Shown here in pieces: positions 1 to 7,307 of a DNA stretch of 12,051 bases (positions are counted from its first letter, which is position 1; each line of letters begins with the position of its first letter). The stretch is from Solirubrobacteraceae bacterium. Lineage in GTDB: Bacteria; Actinomycetota; Thermoleophilia; Solirubrobacterales; Solirubrobacteraceae. The notes beneath the pieces were generated by a model. It was not told the origin of the DNA and made no database searches. It worked only from the letters and a program-made list of their open reading frames with translations. The stretch covers positions 1 to 12,051 of the forward strand of contig JADGIB010000086.1 in the NCBI GenBank assembly GCA_019683665.1, given 5' to 3'. Both the position numbers and the translations under genes were made by a program.

Positions 1-460
1 GGCCGGGGGCGTCGGGGCGGGCCGCGGGCGGCCGGGCGACGTAGGCCTCGTTGAGGCGCCGGGTGACGCGCGGGGCCAGCAGCGCCTCCCGGGCGGCGAC
101 GACCCGGATCGCGGTGACGAGCTCGGCCGGCTCGACGTCCTTGAGCAGGAAGCCGCTGGCCCCGGCGCGCAGCGCGCCGAACACGTACTCGTCGAGCTCG
201 AACGTCGTGAGGACGAGGACGCGCGTGTCGGCCAGGGCCGGGTCGGCGGTGATCCGCTCGGTCGCCTCCAGGCCGTCCATGACCGGCATCCGCACGTCCA
301 TGAGGACGACGTCGGGCACGGTCGCGCGGGCGAGCTCGACCGCCTCGGCCCCGTCGGCGGCGGCGCCGGCGACCTCGAGCCCGTCCTCGGCCTCGATCAG
401 CGCGGCGAAGCCGGCGCGCACGAGCGCCTGGTCGTCGGCGAGGAGGACGCGGACGCTCAT
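1..460 (-). CDS. NarL/FixJ-type response regulator, C-terminus cut off by window edge
   Basis: This is the receiver part of a two-component response regulator that would bind DNA after phosphorylation by the adjacent kinase. Translating the minus strand from the ATG at 458-460 gives 153 residues starting MSVRVLLADDQ. The acidic pocket is D9/D10, the phospho-acceptor is D55 in VVLMDVRMP, the switch threonine is T85 in VLVLTTFE, and the conserved lysine is K107 in GFLLKD. This is the normal receiver order for the NarL/LuxR class. The frame stays open to base 1, in the linker after the receiver, so the expected LuxR-type helix-turn-helix lies outside the window. Its ATG overlaps the kinase stop codon by four bases (ATGA, 457-460), which implies translational coupling. 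The class assignment is firm; the DNA target and stimulus are unknown. Confidence 0.93.
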   Translation of the reverse strand, partial: MSVRVLLADDQALVRAGFAALIEAEDGLEVAGAAADGAEAVELARATVPDVVLMDVRMPVMDGLEATERITADPALADTRVLVLTTFELDEYVFGALRAGASGFLLKDVEPAELVTAIRVVAAREALLAPRVTRRLNEAYVARPPAARPDAPG

Positions 461-1608
461 GAGGCGGGCGCGGGCACCATCCCCCGGCGCAGCGGCAGCC
501 GCGCCCGCACCGTCCAGCCGCCGCCGGGCCGCGGGCCGGCCTCGACGCGGCCGCCGACCGCGGCCGCCCGCTCCCGCATCCCGCGCAGGCCGTTGCCGCC
601 GCCGGCGGGCGCGTCGGCGCCCCCGGCGCCGTCGTCGCTGACCTCGATGTCGAGCGCGTCGGGCGCGGTGGCCAGGCGGACCTCGGCGCGCGTCGCCTGC
701 GGCGCGTGGCGCAGGACGTTCGTGAGCGCCTCCTGGACGATCCGGAAGCCGGCCGCCTCGATCGCCGCCGGCACCCGGCCCTCGCCCTCGGTGCGGACCT
801 CGACCGCGACCCCGGCGGCGCGGACGCGGCGGGCGAGCTCGTCGACGGCGTCGAGCGTCCGGCTCGGGGTCGTCGGCGCGGGCGCGTCGGCCTCGCGCAG
901 GACGCCGAGCGTCGCGCGCAGGTCGGCGAGCGCCTCGCCGGAGACGCGCTTGATCTCCTCCAGCGCGGTGCGGGCCGCCTCGGGCCGGCGGTCGACGACG
1001 TGAGCGGCGACCCCGGCCTGGACGTTGATCGCCACCATCGCGTGGGCGACGACGTCGTGGATCTCGCGGGCGATCCGCAGCCGCTCCTCGCCGACCCGCC
1101 GGCGCGCCTCCTGCTCGCGCTCGGCCTCGGCCCGCTCGGCCCGCTCGCGCATCGCCTCGATCGCGCAGCGGCGCTCGCGCGCCCACAGGCCGAGCGCGAG
1201 CGGCATCGCGACGGTGGCGACCGTCTTCAGCGTGTCGGTGCTGAGGAACGGGTGGTCGGACAGCAGCGCGGTGGTCGCGAGCGCGAACGGCAGCAGCGCG
1301 GCGCCGATGACGAGCGTCACCCGCTGCGGGCACTCGAGCGCGACCGTGAAGAGCGCGATCGCGGGCGGCAGCAGGAGCAGGATCGTGCCGTCGACGACCT
1401 GGAAGGCGGCGACGGCGATGACGACGGTCGCCCCGAGGACGGCGAGCGGAGAGGCCGAGCGCGCGGCGAGCGGCAGGCTGCTGGCCAGGCAGACGCCGAG
1501 CGCGGCCGGGCTCGCCTCGCCGCGGACGGCCACGCACCCGGCCAGGACGGCGAACACGGCGCCGGCCACCGCGACGTCGCGCACGAGCGGGTCCCGCAGC
1601 ACGCGCAT
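457..1608 (-). CDS. Sensor histidine kinase, HisKA_3 / NarL-DesK type
   Basis: This is a 383-residue membrane sensor kinase that should phosphorylate the downstream response regulator. The N-terminal ~145 residues are hydrophobic, with roughly four or five membrane segments between residues 10 and 142 and no large extracytoplasmic domain. The signal may therefore be sensed in or near the membrane. An Arg/Glu-rich coiled linker (about 145-175) follows. The HisKA_3 dimerisation region carries the phospho-acceptor His184 in REIHDVVAH. The ATPase domain shows the N-box around E293-N297 (EALTN), the G1 box DDGAGG (325-330) and the G2 box GNGLRGM (338-344). The start is ATG at 1606-1608. It has no ribosome-binding site but has TACCGT six bases upstream, suggesting a leaderless message. 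The gene follows purL on the same strand after a 69-base gap holding a palindrome. The ligand cannot be told from the sequence. Confidence 0.93.
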   Translation of the reverse strand: MRVLRDPLVRDVAVAGAVFAVLAGCVAVRGEASPAALGVCLASSLPLAARSASPLAVLGATVVIAVAAFQVVDGTILLLLPPAIALFTVALECPQRVTLVIGAALLPFALATTALLSDHPFLSTDTLKTVATVAMPLALGLWARERRCAIEAMRERAERAEAEREQEARRRVGEERLRIAREIHDVVAHAMVAINVQAGVAAHVVDRRPEAARTALEEIKRVSGEALADLRATLGVLREADAPAPTTPSRTLDAVDELARRVRAAGVAVEVRTEGEGRVPAAIEAAGFRIVQEALTNVLRHAPQATRAEVRLATAPDALDIEVSDDGAGGADAPAGGGNGLRGMRERAAAVGGRVEAGPRPGGGWTVRARLPLRRGMVPAPAS

Positions 1609-1614
1609 GGGGCA

Positions 1615-1620
1615 ACGGTA
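1615..1620 (-). promoter_or_regulatory. Candidate -10 element (TACCGT) of the histidine kinase gene
   Basis: Read on the minus strand, TACCGT is followed by six bases and then the ATG of the kinase gene. It fits the TANNNT pattern seen before several other genes in this window and would place the transcription start at or next to the start codon. No clear -35 box is visible, which is common in high-GC actinobacteria. This is inference from spacing only. Confidence 0.4.
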
Positions 1621-1655
1621 CTGCGCGGGCGGGCGCGCGGCATCCCCCCGCGGAG

Positions 1656-1673
1656 GTACTCCCGCGGGAGTAC
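1656..1673. promoter_or_regulatory. Perfect 18-bp palindrome between purL and the two-component pair
   Basis: The sequence GTACTCCCGCGGGAGTAC is identical to its reverse complement. A related, imperfect copy of one half (CCCGCGGAGGTAC, about 1647-1659) overlaps its left side, so the block looks like two adjacent NarL-type sites. It is centred about 56 bases upstream of the kinase start codon, just upstream of where a -35 box would lie if the message is leaderless. That position suits an activator site for the cognate response regulator (autoregulation). It also begins four bases past the purL stop and could fold as a 7-bp hairpin with a 4-base loop, so a terminator role is the alternative. 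There is no T-tract on either strand. Confidence 0.5.
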
Positions 1674-1677
1674 GCGC

Positions 1678-3846
1678 CTAGGCGAACAGCTCGGCCAGCG
1701 CCCCGTGCGCGTGGCGCAGGGCGTCGAGCGTGATCTCGAACGCCTCGCCGCCGACGGTGACGTCGAGGTCGCCGGGGTCGACGCGCCCGATGATCCGCAC
1801 CTCGACGCGCTCGCCCAGCTCGCGCAGGGCGGCGTCGGGGCCGGAGACGACGAAGCCGCCCGGGCCCTCGCCGAACAGGAGCGCCTCGTCGGCGTCGCCG
1901 AGGCCGAGCGTGGCGCCCAGGCCGCCGGCCAGGCACGACTCGGCGACCGCGACGAGCAGGCCGCCCTCGGCGACGTCGTGGGCGCTCGTGAGCCGGCCGG
2001 CGCGGACGAAGTCGCGGACCGCCTCCTGGGCGGCGCGGACGGCGGCGACGTCGACCTCGGGCAGCCCGTCGGGCAGCGGCTCGCCGCGCAGCTTGGCCAG
2101 CTCGGAGGCGGCCAGCGACGGGCGGAACGGGCCGACGAGCGCGATCGCGTCGCCCTCGCGCGCGAAGCCGCTGCGCCCCGCGTGCAGCGGGTCGGGCACC
2201 TCGCCGACCATGCCGACGACCGGGGTCGGGTAGATCGGGCCCTCGCCGCCCTCGTTGTAGAGCGAGACGTTGCCGCCGACGACCGGCACGTCGAGCGCGC
2301 GGCAGGCGTCGCCGAGGCCGCGGACCGCCTCGGTCAGCTGCCAGGCGATGTGCGGCTTCTCGGGGTTGCCGAAGTTCAGGCAGTTCGTGAGGCCGAGCGG
2401 CTCGGCGCCCGCGCAGGCGAGGTTCGACGCGCACTCGAGCACGGCCTCGACCGCGCCGCGGTACGGGTCGGCGGCGACGCGGCGGCCGTTGCCGTCGATC
2501 GCGACCGCGATCGCGCCGCCGGTCGGCATGACGAGGACGGCGGCGTCGGCCTGCTCGGGGCGGCGCACGGTGCGCGAGCCGACGAGGCAGTCGTACTGCT
2601 CGAACAGCGGCCGGCGCGAGGAGAGGTTCGGGGAGGCCAGCAGCGCCAGCAGCGTCTCGCGCACGCCGAGGCCGGGCTCGATCGTCGCCGGCGGCGCCGG
2701 GTAGAGCGGCTGCGCCGGGGGCGCCGGCTCGAGGTCGTAGAGCGGGCAGTCGTCGACGAGCGCCTCGACCGGGATGCGGCCGACGACCTCGCCGCCGTCG
2801 AGGATGCGCATCTCGCGCTCGGCGATGATCTCGCCGATCACGGTGCCGCCGACGTCCCAGCGGGCGCAGACCTCGAGGACCGCGTCCACCTTGTCGGGCT
2901 CGCAGACGCAGAGCATCCGCTCCTGCGACTCGGAGACCATGATCTCGAACGGCTCCATGCCCGGCTCGCGCAGCGGGACGCGGCGCACGTCGATCTCGAC
3001 GCCGACCCCGCCCTTGGAGGCCATCTCGCTCGACGAGGAGGTCAGGCCGGCGGCGCCGAGGTCCTGGAGCGCGACGAGCAGGCCGCGGTCGAGCAGCTCG
3101 AGCGAGCACTCGAGCAGCTTCTTCTCCTCGAACGGGTCGCCGATCTGGACGGTCGGGCGCTTGTCGGCGTCGGCGTCGCCGAGCTCGGCGCTGGCCAGGA
3201 CGCTCGCGCCGCCGATCCCGTCGCGGCCGGTCGAGGCCCCGAACAGGACGAGCCGGTTGCCGACGCCGGCGGCGGCGCTGCGGATGAGCCGCTCGCGGCG
3301 GGCCAGGCCGACGCACAGCGCGTTGACGAGGCAGTTCTGCTCGTAGGGGCCCTCGAAGTAGACCTCGCCGCCGACGTTCGCGACGCCGATCGAGTTGCCG
3401 TAGTGGCCGATCCCGGCGACCGCGTGGTCGAGCAGGTAGCGGGAGCGGTCGGAGGTCGGCTCGCCGAAGCGCAGCGAGTCGAGCACGGCGATCGGGCGGG
3501 CGCCGATCGCGAAGACGTCGCGCAGGATGCCGCCGACGCCGGTGGCGGCGCCCTGGAACGGCTCGACCGCGCTCGGGTGGTTGTGCGACTCGACCTTGAA
3601 CGCGACCGCCCAGCCGTCGCCGACGTCGACGGCGCCGGCGTTCTCGCCCGGGCCGAGGACGAGCCGCGGCCCCTCGGTCGGGAGCGTGCGCAGGAGCTTC
3701 TTGGAGTGCTTGTAGGCGCAGTGCTCGCTCCACATGAGCGAGAACATCGCCAGCTCGACCTGGTTGGGCTCGCGGCCGAGCCGCTCGACGATGAGCCCGT
3801 ACTCCGCCTCGGTCAGCCCGAGGGCGACCGCCTCAGACAGCGACAT
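1678..3846 (-). CDS. purL: Phosphoribosylformylglycinamidine synthase subunit PurL (FGAM synthetase II)
   Basis: PurL is the ATP-dependent synthetase subunit of FGAM synthetase. It converts FGAR to FGAM using ammonia delivered by PurQ, step 4 of de novo purine synthesis, in the cytoplasm. The protein is 722 residues, the usual size of the small-type PurL used with separate PurQ and PurS. Visible family motifs are EHCAYKHS (41-48), ESHNHPSA (86-93), GAATGVGGILRD (99-110), QDLGAAGLTSS (261-271), TNCLNFGNPEKP (487-498), GGNVSLYNE (524-532) and SAHDVAEGG (621-629). These cover both halves of the tandem AIRS-like fold. It ends TAG at 1678-1680. The ATG at 3844-3846 lies inside the end of purQ, a 14-base overlap, so translation is coupled. 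No purF or purM follows; a two-component pair does. Assignment is certain. Confidence 0.98.
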   Translation of the reverse strand: MSLSEAVALGLTEAEYGLIVERLGREPNQVELAMFSLMWSEHCAYKHSKKLLRTLPTEGPRLVLGPGENAGAVDVGDGWAVAFKVESHNHPSAVEPFQGAATGVGGILRDVFAIGARPIAVLDSLRFGEPTSDRSRYLLDHAVAGIGHYGNSIGVANVGGEVYFEGPYEQNCLVNALCVGLARRERLIRSAAAGVGNRLVLFGASTGRDGIGGASVLASAELGDADADKRPTVQIGDPFEEKKLLECSLELLDRGLLVALQDLGAAGLTSSSSEMASKGGVGVEIDVRRVPLREPGMEPFEIMVSESQERMLCVCEPDKVDAVLEVCARWDVGGTVIGEIIAEREMRILDGGEVVGRIPVEALVDDCPLYDLEPAPPAQPLYPAPPATIEPGLGVRETLLALLASPNLSSRRPLFEQYDCLVGSRTVRRPEQADAAVLVMPTGGAIAVAIDGNGRRVAADPYRGAVEAVLECASNLACAGAEPLGLTNCLNFGNPEKPHIAWQLTEAVRGLGDACRALDVPVVGGNVSLYNEGGEGPIYPTPVVGMVGEVPDPLHAGRSGFAREGDAIALVGPFRPSLAASELAKLRGEPLPDGLPEVDVAAVRAAQEAVRDFVRAGRLTSAHDVAEGGLLVAVAESCLAGGLGATLGLGDADEALLFGEGPGGFVVSGPDAALRELGERVEVRIIGRVDPGDLDVTVGGEAFEITLDALRHAHGALAELFA

Positions 3847-4495
3847 GCGCGGCGCCGACGTGCGCGGCCATCGACTCGAAGATCCGCAGGCCGTCGACCG
3901 ACCCGGTGAGCGGGTCGACGGCGTGCTCCGGGTGGGGCATGAGCCCGAAGACGTTGCCGCGGGCGTTGCGCACGCCGGCGATGTCGTCCTGGGACCCGTT
4001 GAAGCAGTGGCCGGCGGCGTAGCGCACGACGACCAGGGCCGGGTCGAGGCCGGGCGCGTGGTAGCGGCCGGTCTGGTGCTTGGCCGGGATCGAGAGGCGC
4101 TCGCCGGGGGCGCAGAGGTTCGTGAACGGCGTGTCGGCGTCGACGACCTCGAGGTCGACCTGGCGGCAGACGAAGCGCCGCCCGGTGTTCGGCAGCAGCG
4201 CGCCCGGCAGCAGGCCCGCCTCGGTCAGGACCTGGAAGCCGTTGCAGATGCCGAGCACGAGGCCGCCGTCGTTGGCGAACTCGATGACCGACTCCATGAC
4301 CGGCGAGAAGCGGGCGATCGCGCCGGCGCGCAGGTAGTCGCCGTAGGAGAAGCCGCCGGGGACGACGACGGCGTCGACGCCGTGCAGGTCGCGGTCGGCG
4401 TGCCAGAGCAGGACGGCGTCGCCGACCCGCGCGCACGCCTCGACGGCGTCGCGGTCGTCGCAGGAGCCCGGGAACTGCAGGACCCCGAACTTCAC
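3833..4495 (-). CDS. purQ: Phosphoribosylformylglycinamidine synthase subunit PurQ (glutaminase)
   Basis: PurQ is the class I glutamine amidotransferase subunit that hydrolyses glutamine and passes ammonia to PurL. From the GTG at 4493-4495 it is 220 residues beginning (M)KFGVLQFPGSCDD, which matches the family N-terminus. A reading 17 residues longer is possible but would run over purS. The nucleophile is Cys84 in LGICNGFQ, and the catalytic His188 and Glu190 lie in LMPHPEH. The family segment PGGFSYGDYLRAG (46-58) is present. The stretch IPAKHQTGRY (136-145) corresponds to the usual IP-x-x-HGEGRY and has QT in place of GE, a modest divergence. GTG overlaps the purS stop (GTGA, 4492-4495) and the 3' end overlaps purL by 14 bases. 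The three subunits are thus tightly coupled. Confidence 0.97.
   Translation of the reverse strand: MKFGVLQFPGSCDDRDAVEACARVGDAVLLWHADRDLHGVDAVVVPGGFSYGDYLRAGAIARFSPVMESVIEFANDGGLVLGICNGFQVLTEAGLLPGALLPNTGRRFVCRQVDLEVVDADTPFTNLCAPGERLSIPAKHQTGRYHAPGLDPALVVVRYAAGHCFNGSQDDIAGVRNARGNVFGLMPHPEHAVDPLTGSVDGLRIFESMAAHVGAAHVAV
3841..3870. repeat. Imperfect 15-bp tandem repeat at the purQ end / purL start
   Basis: Two adjacent 15-base units (3841-3855 and 3856-3870) match at 12 of 15 positions. In purQ they encode the repeated AAHV of AAHVGAAHVAV at the C-terminus. The purL start codon lies in the purL-proximal unit; the other unit has ACG at the equivalent place. The repeat looks like an old slippage duplication. 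Confidence 0.55.
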
Positions 4496-4713
4496 GAGAC
4501 GATCTCGTAGTCCTCGATCAGCGTGTTCGCGAGCAGCCGCTCGCACATCGCGTCGACCTGGGAGACGTCCTCGACGTCGAGCTCCACGAGGCGCCCCACG
4601 TGGACGTTGCTGACGCCGTCGAACCCGAGCGCGGGGAGCGCCCGCTCGACGGCCTTGCCCTGGGGATCGAGGATGCCCGACTTCGGGCGGATGAGGACCT
4701 GGACGCGCGGCAC
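4492..4713 (-). CDS. purS: Phosphoribosylformylglycinamidine synthase subunit PurS
   Basis: PurS is the small dimeric subunit that bridges PurQ and PurL and is needed for ammonia channelling in three-subunit FGAM synthetase. From the GTG at 4711-4713 the product is 73 residues, slightly shorter than the usual ~80. It carries the typical LIRPKSGILDPQGKAVE segment (8-24), ALPALGF (25-31), the strand NVHVGRLVELDV and the C-terminal LLANTLIEDYEI (60-71). A much longer open frame exists upstream, but it crosses into the divergent amidase gene and has no family similarity. The GTG fits the known N-terminus and lies exactly seven bases from a TAGCCT hexamer. There is a G-run but no good ribosome-binding site, which suggests a leaderless message. 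The stop overlaps purQ by four bases. Confidence 0.95.
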   Translation of the reverse strand: MPRVQVLIRPKSGILDPQGKAVERALPALGFDGVSNVHVGRLVELDVEDVSQVDAMCERLLANTLIEDYEIVS

Positions 4714-4720
4714 GACCCCC

Positions 4721-4726
4721 AGGCTA
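4721..4726 (-). promoter_or_regulatory. Candidate -10 element (TAGCCT) of purSQL
   Basis: On the minus strand TAGCCT is followed by exactly seven bases and the purS GTG. The same hexamer at the same distance precedes purC and the B3/B4 gene. It would start transcription at the start codon of purS and drive purS-purQ-purL. No -35 box is recognisable in the 79-base spacer shared with the divergent amidase. Confidence 0.55.
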
Positions 4727-4779
4727 CTCGACGCCCTGGCGGAGGCCGGGATGCCGGCCCCGCCCGCCCGAAGAAGTGT

Positions 4780-4785
4780 CATGCT
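4780..4785 (+). promoter_or_regulatory. Weak candidate -10 element (CATGCT) of the amidase gene
   Basis: CATGCT lies seven bases before the ATG at 4793. It matches the TANNNT pattern of this window except for C in the first position. No Shine-Dalgarno sequence precedes the ATG. The spacing is the only support, so this is tentative. Confidence 0.25.
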
Positions 4786-4792
4786 TCCTGAC

Positions 4793-6262
4793 ATGAGCGA
4801 GGGAGATGCCGCCCGGCTGGGCGTGGTGGAGGCGGCGCGCGCGCTGCGCGCCAAGGAGCTGTCGGCCCGCGAGCTGGTCGAGTCCTGCCTGACCGCGATC
4901 GCGGAGCGCAACGGCGGCGAGCCGACCTTCGACGGCGCGCCGGACGCGGTGAACGCGTTCGCGCGCATCTACGCCGACGAGGCGCGGGCCGCGGCCGACG
5001 AGGCCGACGCGCGGCTGGCCCGCGAGGGGGCCGGCGCGCCGCCGCTGTGCGGCGTGCCGATCGCCCTCAAGGACCTGTACGCGGCCGCCGGGCACCCGGT
5101 CACCGGGTCGAGCCGCGTCCGCGAGGACGCGCCGGCGGCGACCGAGGACAGCGTCGCGTGGGCGCGGCTGCGCGAGGCCGGGATGATCCTCGTCGGGCAC
5201 ACCCACACGCACGAGTTCGCCGCCGGCGGGACGACCGACCAGGTCGGCAACCCGTGGGCGCTGGACCGCTCCCCCGGCGGCTCCAGCGGCGGGTCGGGCG
5301 CGGCGCTCGCCGCCGGGATGGTCCCAGCCGCGACCGGGACCGACACGTGCGGGTCGCTGCGCATCCCGGCCGCCCTGTGCGGGATCAGCGCCCTGAAGCC
5401 CACCCACGGGCGGGTGCCGCTCGGCGGCATCCTCCCCCTCGCCGTCACGCTCGACCACGCCGGGCCGATGGCGCGCTCGATCGCCGACTGCGCCGTCCTG
5501 CTGCAGGCGATGGCCGAGGGCGGCGCGGAGACGACCCCGCTCATGCCGCCGCCGGCGCCGATGGGCGAGCTGCCCACGACCGCGCGGCCCGGCCCGCGGC
5601 CGCTGGAGGGCGTGCGGATCGCGGTGACGCGGCGGGTGGAGACCGTCGACCTGGAGCCGGACGTCGCCGACGGCTACGAGGCGGCGCGCGACGCGGTCGC
5701 CGCGCTCGGCGCGACCGTCGTCGAGCTCGACGACGCCGGCTGGATGTCGGGGCAGGACCTGAACACGATCCTGCTGGCCGAGATGGTCGCCCACCACGTC
5801 CCGTACGCCGACCGCCGCGACCGCTACCGGCCGTCGATCCGGGAGCTGCTGGAGCTCGGCGGCGACGGCGTCCCCAGCGAGGCGTACCTCGCCGCGCAGG
5901 AGCGGCGGGCGGCGCACACCGCGGCCTGGGAGGCGTGGTTCGCCGAGCACCGCGTCGACGCGATCCTCGAGCCGAGCTCGCCGATCGTCGCCCCCGAGCG
6001 CGGGCACGGCTACGACCCCGGCCACCTCGGCGGCGACGGCGACCCGCTCATCGCGCTGACCGCGACCTGGGACCTCACCGGGTTCCCGGTGGCGGCGCTG
6101 CCGGCCGGGCTGGGCGCCCGCACCGGCCTGCCGGTCGGGATGTCGCTCGTCGCGCCGCGCGGCGCCGAGGCCCCGCTCGTGCAGATCGCCGTCGACGTGC
6201 AGGAGCACGCGCTGCCGCCGCTGGAGATCGTGCGCGAGCCGCGCAGCGCGGCCGCCCGCTGA
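4793..6262 (+). CDS. Amidase signature (AS) family amidohydrolase
   Basis: This is a 489-residue enzyme of the amidase signature family, which hydrolyses amide bonds with a Ser-cisSer-Lys triad. The triad is visible: Lys93 in VPIALKDLY, cis-Ser164 in the glycine/serine motif SPGGSSGGSGAA (160-171), and nucleophile Ser188 in GTDTCGSLRIP (182-192). The 24-residue spacing between the two serines is that of characterised members. The nucleophile motif has Cys in place of the more common Gly two residues before the serine. There is no signal peptide, so it is probably cytoplasmic. The ATG at 4793 is chosen; the in-frame ATG at 4781 would add four residues. The substrate is unknown. GatA is possible by fold, but gatB and gatC are absent, so a general amidase is the safer name. 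It is the only plus-strand gene inside the purine cluster. Confidence 0.93.
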   Translation: MSEGDAARLGVVEAARALRAKELSARELVESCLTAIAERNGGEPTFDGAPDAVNAFARIYADEARAAADEADARLAREGAGAPPLCGVPIALKDLYAAAGHPVTGSSRVREDAPAATEDSVAWARLREAGMILVGHTHTHEFAAGGTTDQVGNPWALDRSPGGSSGGSGAALAAGMVPAATGTDTCGSLRIPAALCGISALKPTHGRVPLGGILPLAVTLDHAGPMARSIADCAVLLQAMAEGGAETTPLMPPPAPMGELPTTARPGPRPLEGVRIAVTRRVETVDLEPDVADGYEAARDAVAALGATVVELDDAGWMSGQDLNTILLAEMVAHHVPYADRRDRYRPSIRELLELGGDGVPSEAYLAAQERRAAHTAAWEAWFAEHRVDAILEPSSPIVAPERGHGYDPGHLGGDGDPLIALTATWDLTGFPVAALPAGLGARTGLPVGMSLVAPRGAEAPLVQIAVDVQEHALPPLEIVREPRSAAAR

Positions 6263-6290
6263 GCGCCGGGCGCGCGCCGTCGCCGGACCG

Positions 6291-6318
6291 GGGCCGCCGG
6301 GCCGGGGCCCGGCGGCCC
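6291..6318. terminator. Strong GC hairpin between convergent amidase and purC
   Basis: A 13-base arm (6291-6303) is perfectly complementary to 6306-6318, giving about 12 bp with a 4-base loop. It lies between the stops of two convergent genes, so it probably ends transcription from both sides. There is no T-tract, so if it terminates it is of the U-less, high-GC type. Confidence 0.6.
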
Positions 6319-6333
6319 GCCCGCCGGGGCGGG
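6316..6333. terminator. Second adjoining hairpin before the purC stop
   Basis: A 7-bp stem (6316-6322 with 6327-6333) and a 4-base loop abut and slightly overlap the larger hairpin, three bases from the purC stop codon. The two structures are mutually exclusive at bases 6316-6318. It is likely part of the same bidirectional terminator region. Confidence 0.45.
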
Positions 6334-6335
6334 CC

Positions 6336-7217
6336 TCAGGCGGCGGTGCGCTTCAGCCAGGCGTCGAACGGCTCGCCGGTGATCCGCTCGTAGGCCTCGA
6401 CGTAGCGGGCGCGGGTCCCGGCGACGACGTCGTCGGGGATCGGCGGGGCCGGCGGCGTCTTGTCCCAGCCCGAGCGGCCGGCCCAGTCGCGCACGTACTG
6501 CTTGTCGAACGACGGCTGGCCGCGGCCGACCTCGTACTCGTCGGCGGGCCAGAAGCGCGACGAGTCCGGCGTGAGCACCTCGTCGCCGACGGTCAGCGTC
6601 CCGTCGTCGTCGAGCCCGAACTCGAACTTCGTGTCGGCCAGGATCACGCCGCGCTCGCGCGCGTGGGCGGCGGCGAAGCGGTAGAGCGCGATCGAGACCT
6701 CGCGGACGCGCTCCATGAGCGCGCGGTCGCCGACGAGCTCGGCGGCGCGGTCGAAGTCGATCGCCTCGTCGTGGCCGGTCTCGGCCTTCGTCGAGGGCGT
6801 GAAGATCGGCTCGGGGAGCTGCTGGGACTCCTGCAGGCCCGGCGGGAGCGCGATCCCCGACACCGAGCCGGTCGCCTGGTAGTCCTTCCAGCCCGAGCCG
6901 GTGATGTAGCCGCGCACGACGCACTCCACCGGCAGCATCCGCAGCCTGCGCACGACGAGCGCGCGGCCGCGCACCTCGTCGGGCACGCCCTCGGTGGCCG
7001 AGATGAGGTGGTTGGCGACGATGTCGCCGGTGCGGGCGAACCAGAACGCCGACAGGCCCGTGAGGACCTTGCCCTTGTCGGGGATCGGGGTCGGGTGGAC
7101 GGCGTCGTAGGTCGAGATCCGGTCGGAGGCGACCATGAGCAGGCGGTCGCCCAGGTCGTACATCTCCCGGACCTTCCCCGACGCGACGAGCGGCAGGTCG
7201 GCGAGGGTCGTGGTCAC
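6336..7217 (-). CDS. purC: Phosphoribosylaminoimidazole-succinocarboxamide synthase PurC
   Basis: PurC (SAICAR synthase) joins CAIR and aspartate with ATP, step 7 of purine synthesis. From the GTG at 7215-7217 the protein is 293 residues and begins (M)TTTLADLPLVASGKVREMYDLG. The GKVREMYD nucleotide-binding start, SDRISTYD (31-38), the SAICAR signature LPVECVVRGYITGSG (95-109), LADTKFEFG (193-201) and DEVLTPDSSRFW (212-223) are all present. A frame 26 residues longer is open upstream but has no family similarity. The GTG is supported by the family start and by TAGCCT exactly seven bases before it, with no ribosome-binding site. The gene is the last of the purD-E-B-C run and ends facing the amidase. 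Domain content and length are ordinary. Confidence 0.97.
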   Translation of the reverse strand: MTTTLADLPLVASGKVREMYDLGDRLLMVASDRISTYDAVHPTPIPDKGKVLTGLSAFWFARTGDIVANHLISATEGVPDEVRGRALVVRRLRMLPVECVVRGYITGSGWKDYQATGSVSGIALPPGLQESQQLPEPIFTPSTKAETGHDEAIDFDRAAELVGDRALMERVREVSIALYRFAAAHARERGVILADTKFEFGLDDDGTLTVGDEVLTPDSSRFWPADEYEVGRGQPSFDKQYVRDWAGRSGWDKTPPAPPIPDDVVAGTRARYVEAYERITGEPFDAWLKRTAA

Positions 7218-7224
7218 GCGCCGC

Positions 7225-7230
7225 AGGCTA
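7225..7230 (-). promoter_or_regulatory. Candidate -10 element (TAGCCT) of purC
   Basis: TAGCCT on the minus strand is followed by seven bases and the purC GTG, the same arrangement as at purS. It implies that purC has its own leaderless promoter although it follows purB on the same strand. Confidence 0.55.
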
Positions 7231-7307
7231 CCGCGCGCCGCGACGCCGCAGACGCCGGGGCGGCCGCCCGCGGGTCCGGCCCCCTGGGCGCGCACCCGCG
7301 ACGCGAC

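Noticed and set aside
706..3909. Very long plus-strand open frame (1067 codons) opposite the kinase and purL
   Set aside because: It is a mirror frame of high-GC minus-strand genes. Its product is Arg/Asp/Ala/Gly-rich low-complexity sequence without a domain, while the opposite strand encodes clear PurL and a kinase.
4714..4968. Extended purS reading of 158 residues
   Set aside because: The extra residues overlap the divergent amidase gene and do not resemble PurS; the GTG at 4711-4713 matches the family start.
4724..6208. Minus-strand open frame of 494 codons opposite the amidase
   Set aside because: The amidase on the plus strand has the full catalytic triad; the mirror product is compositionally biased with no recognisable motif.
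4793..6262. Amidase as a recent mobile insertion
   Set aside because: There is no transposase, no terminal inverted repeats, no target-site duplication and no change in base composition or codon use at its borders.
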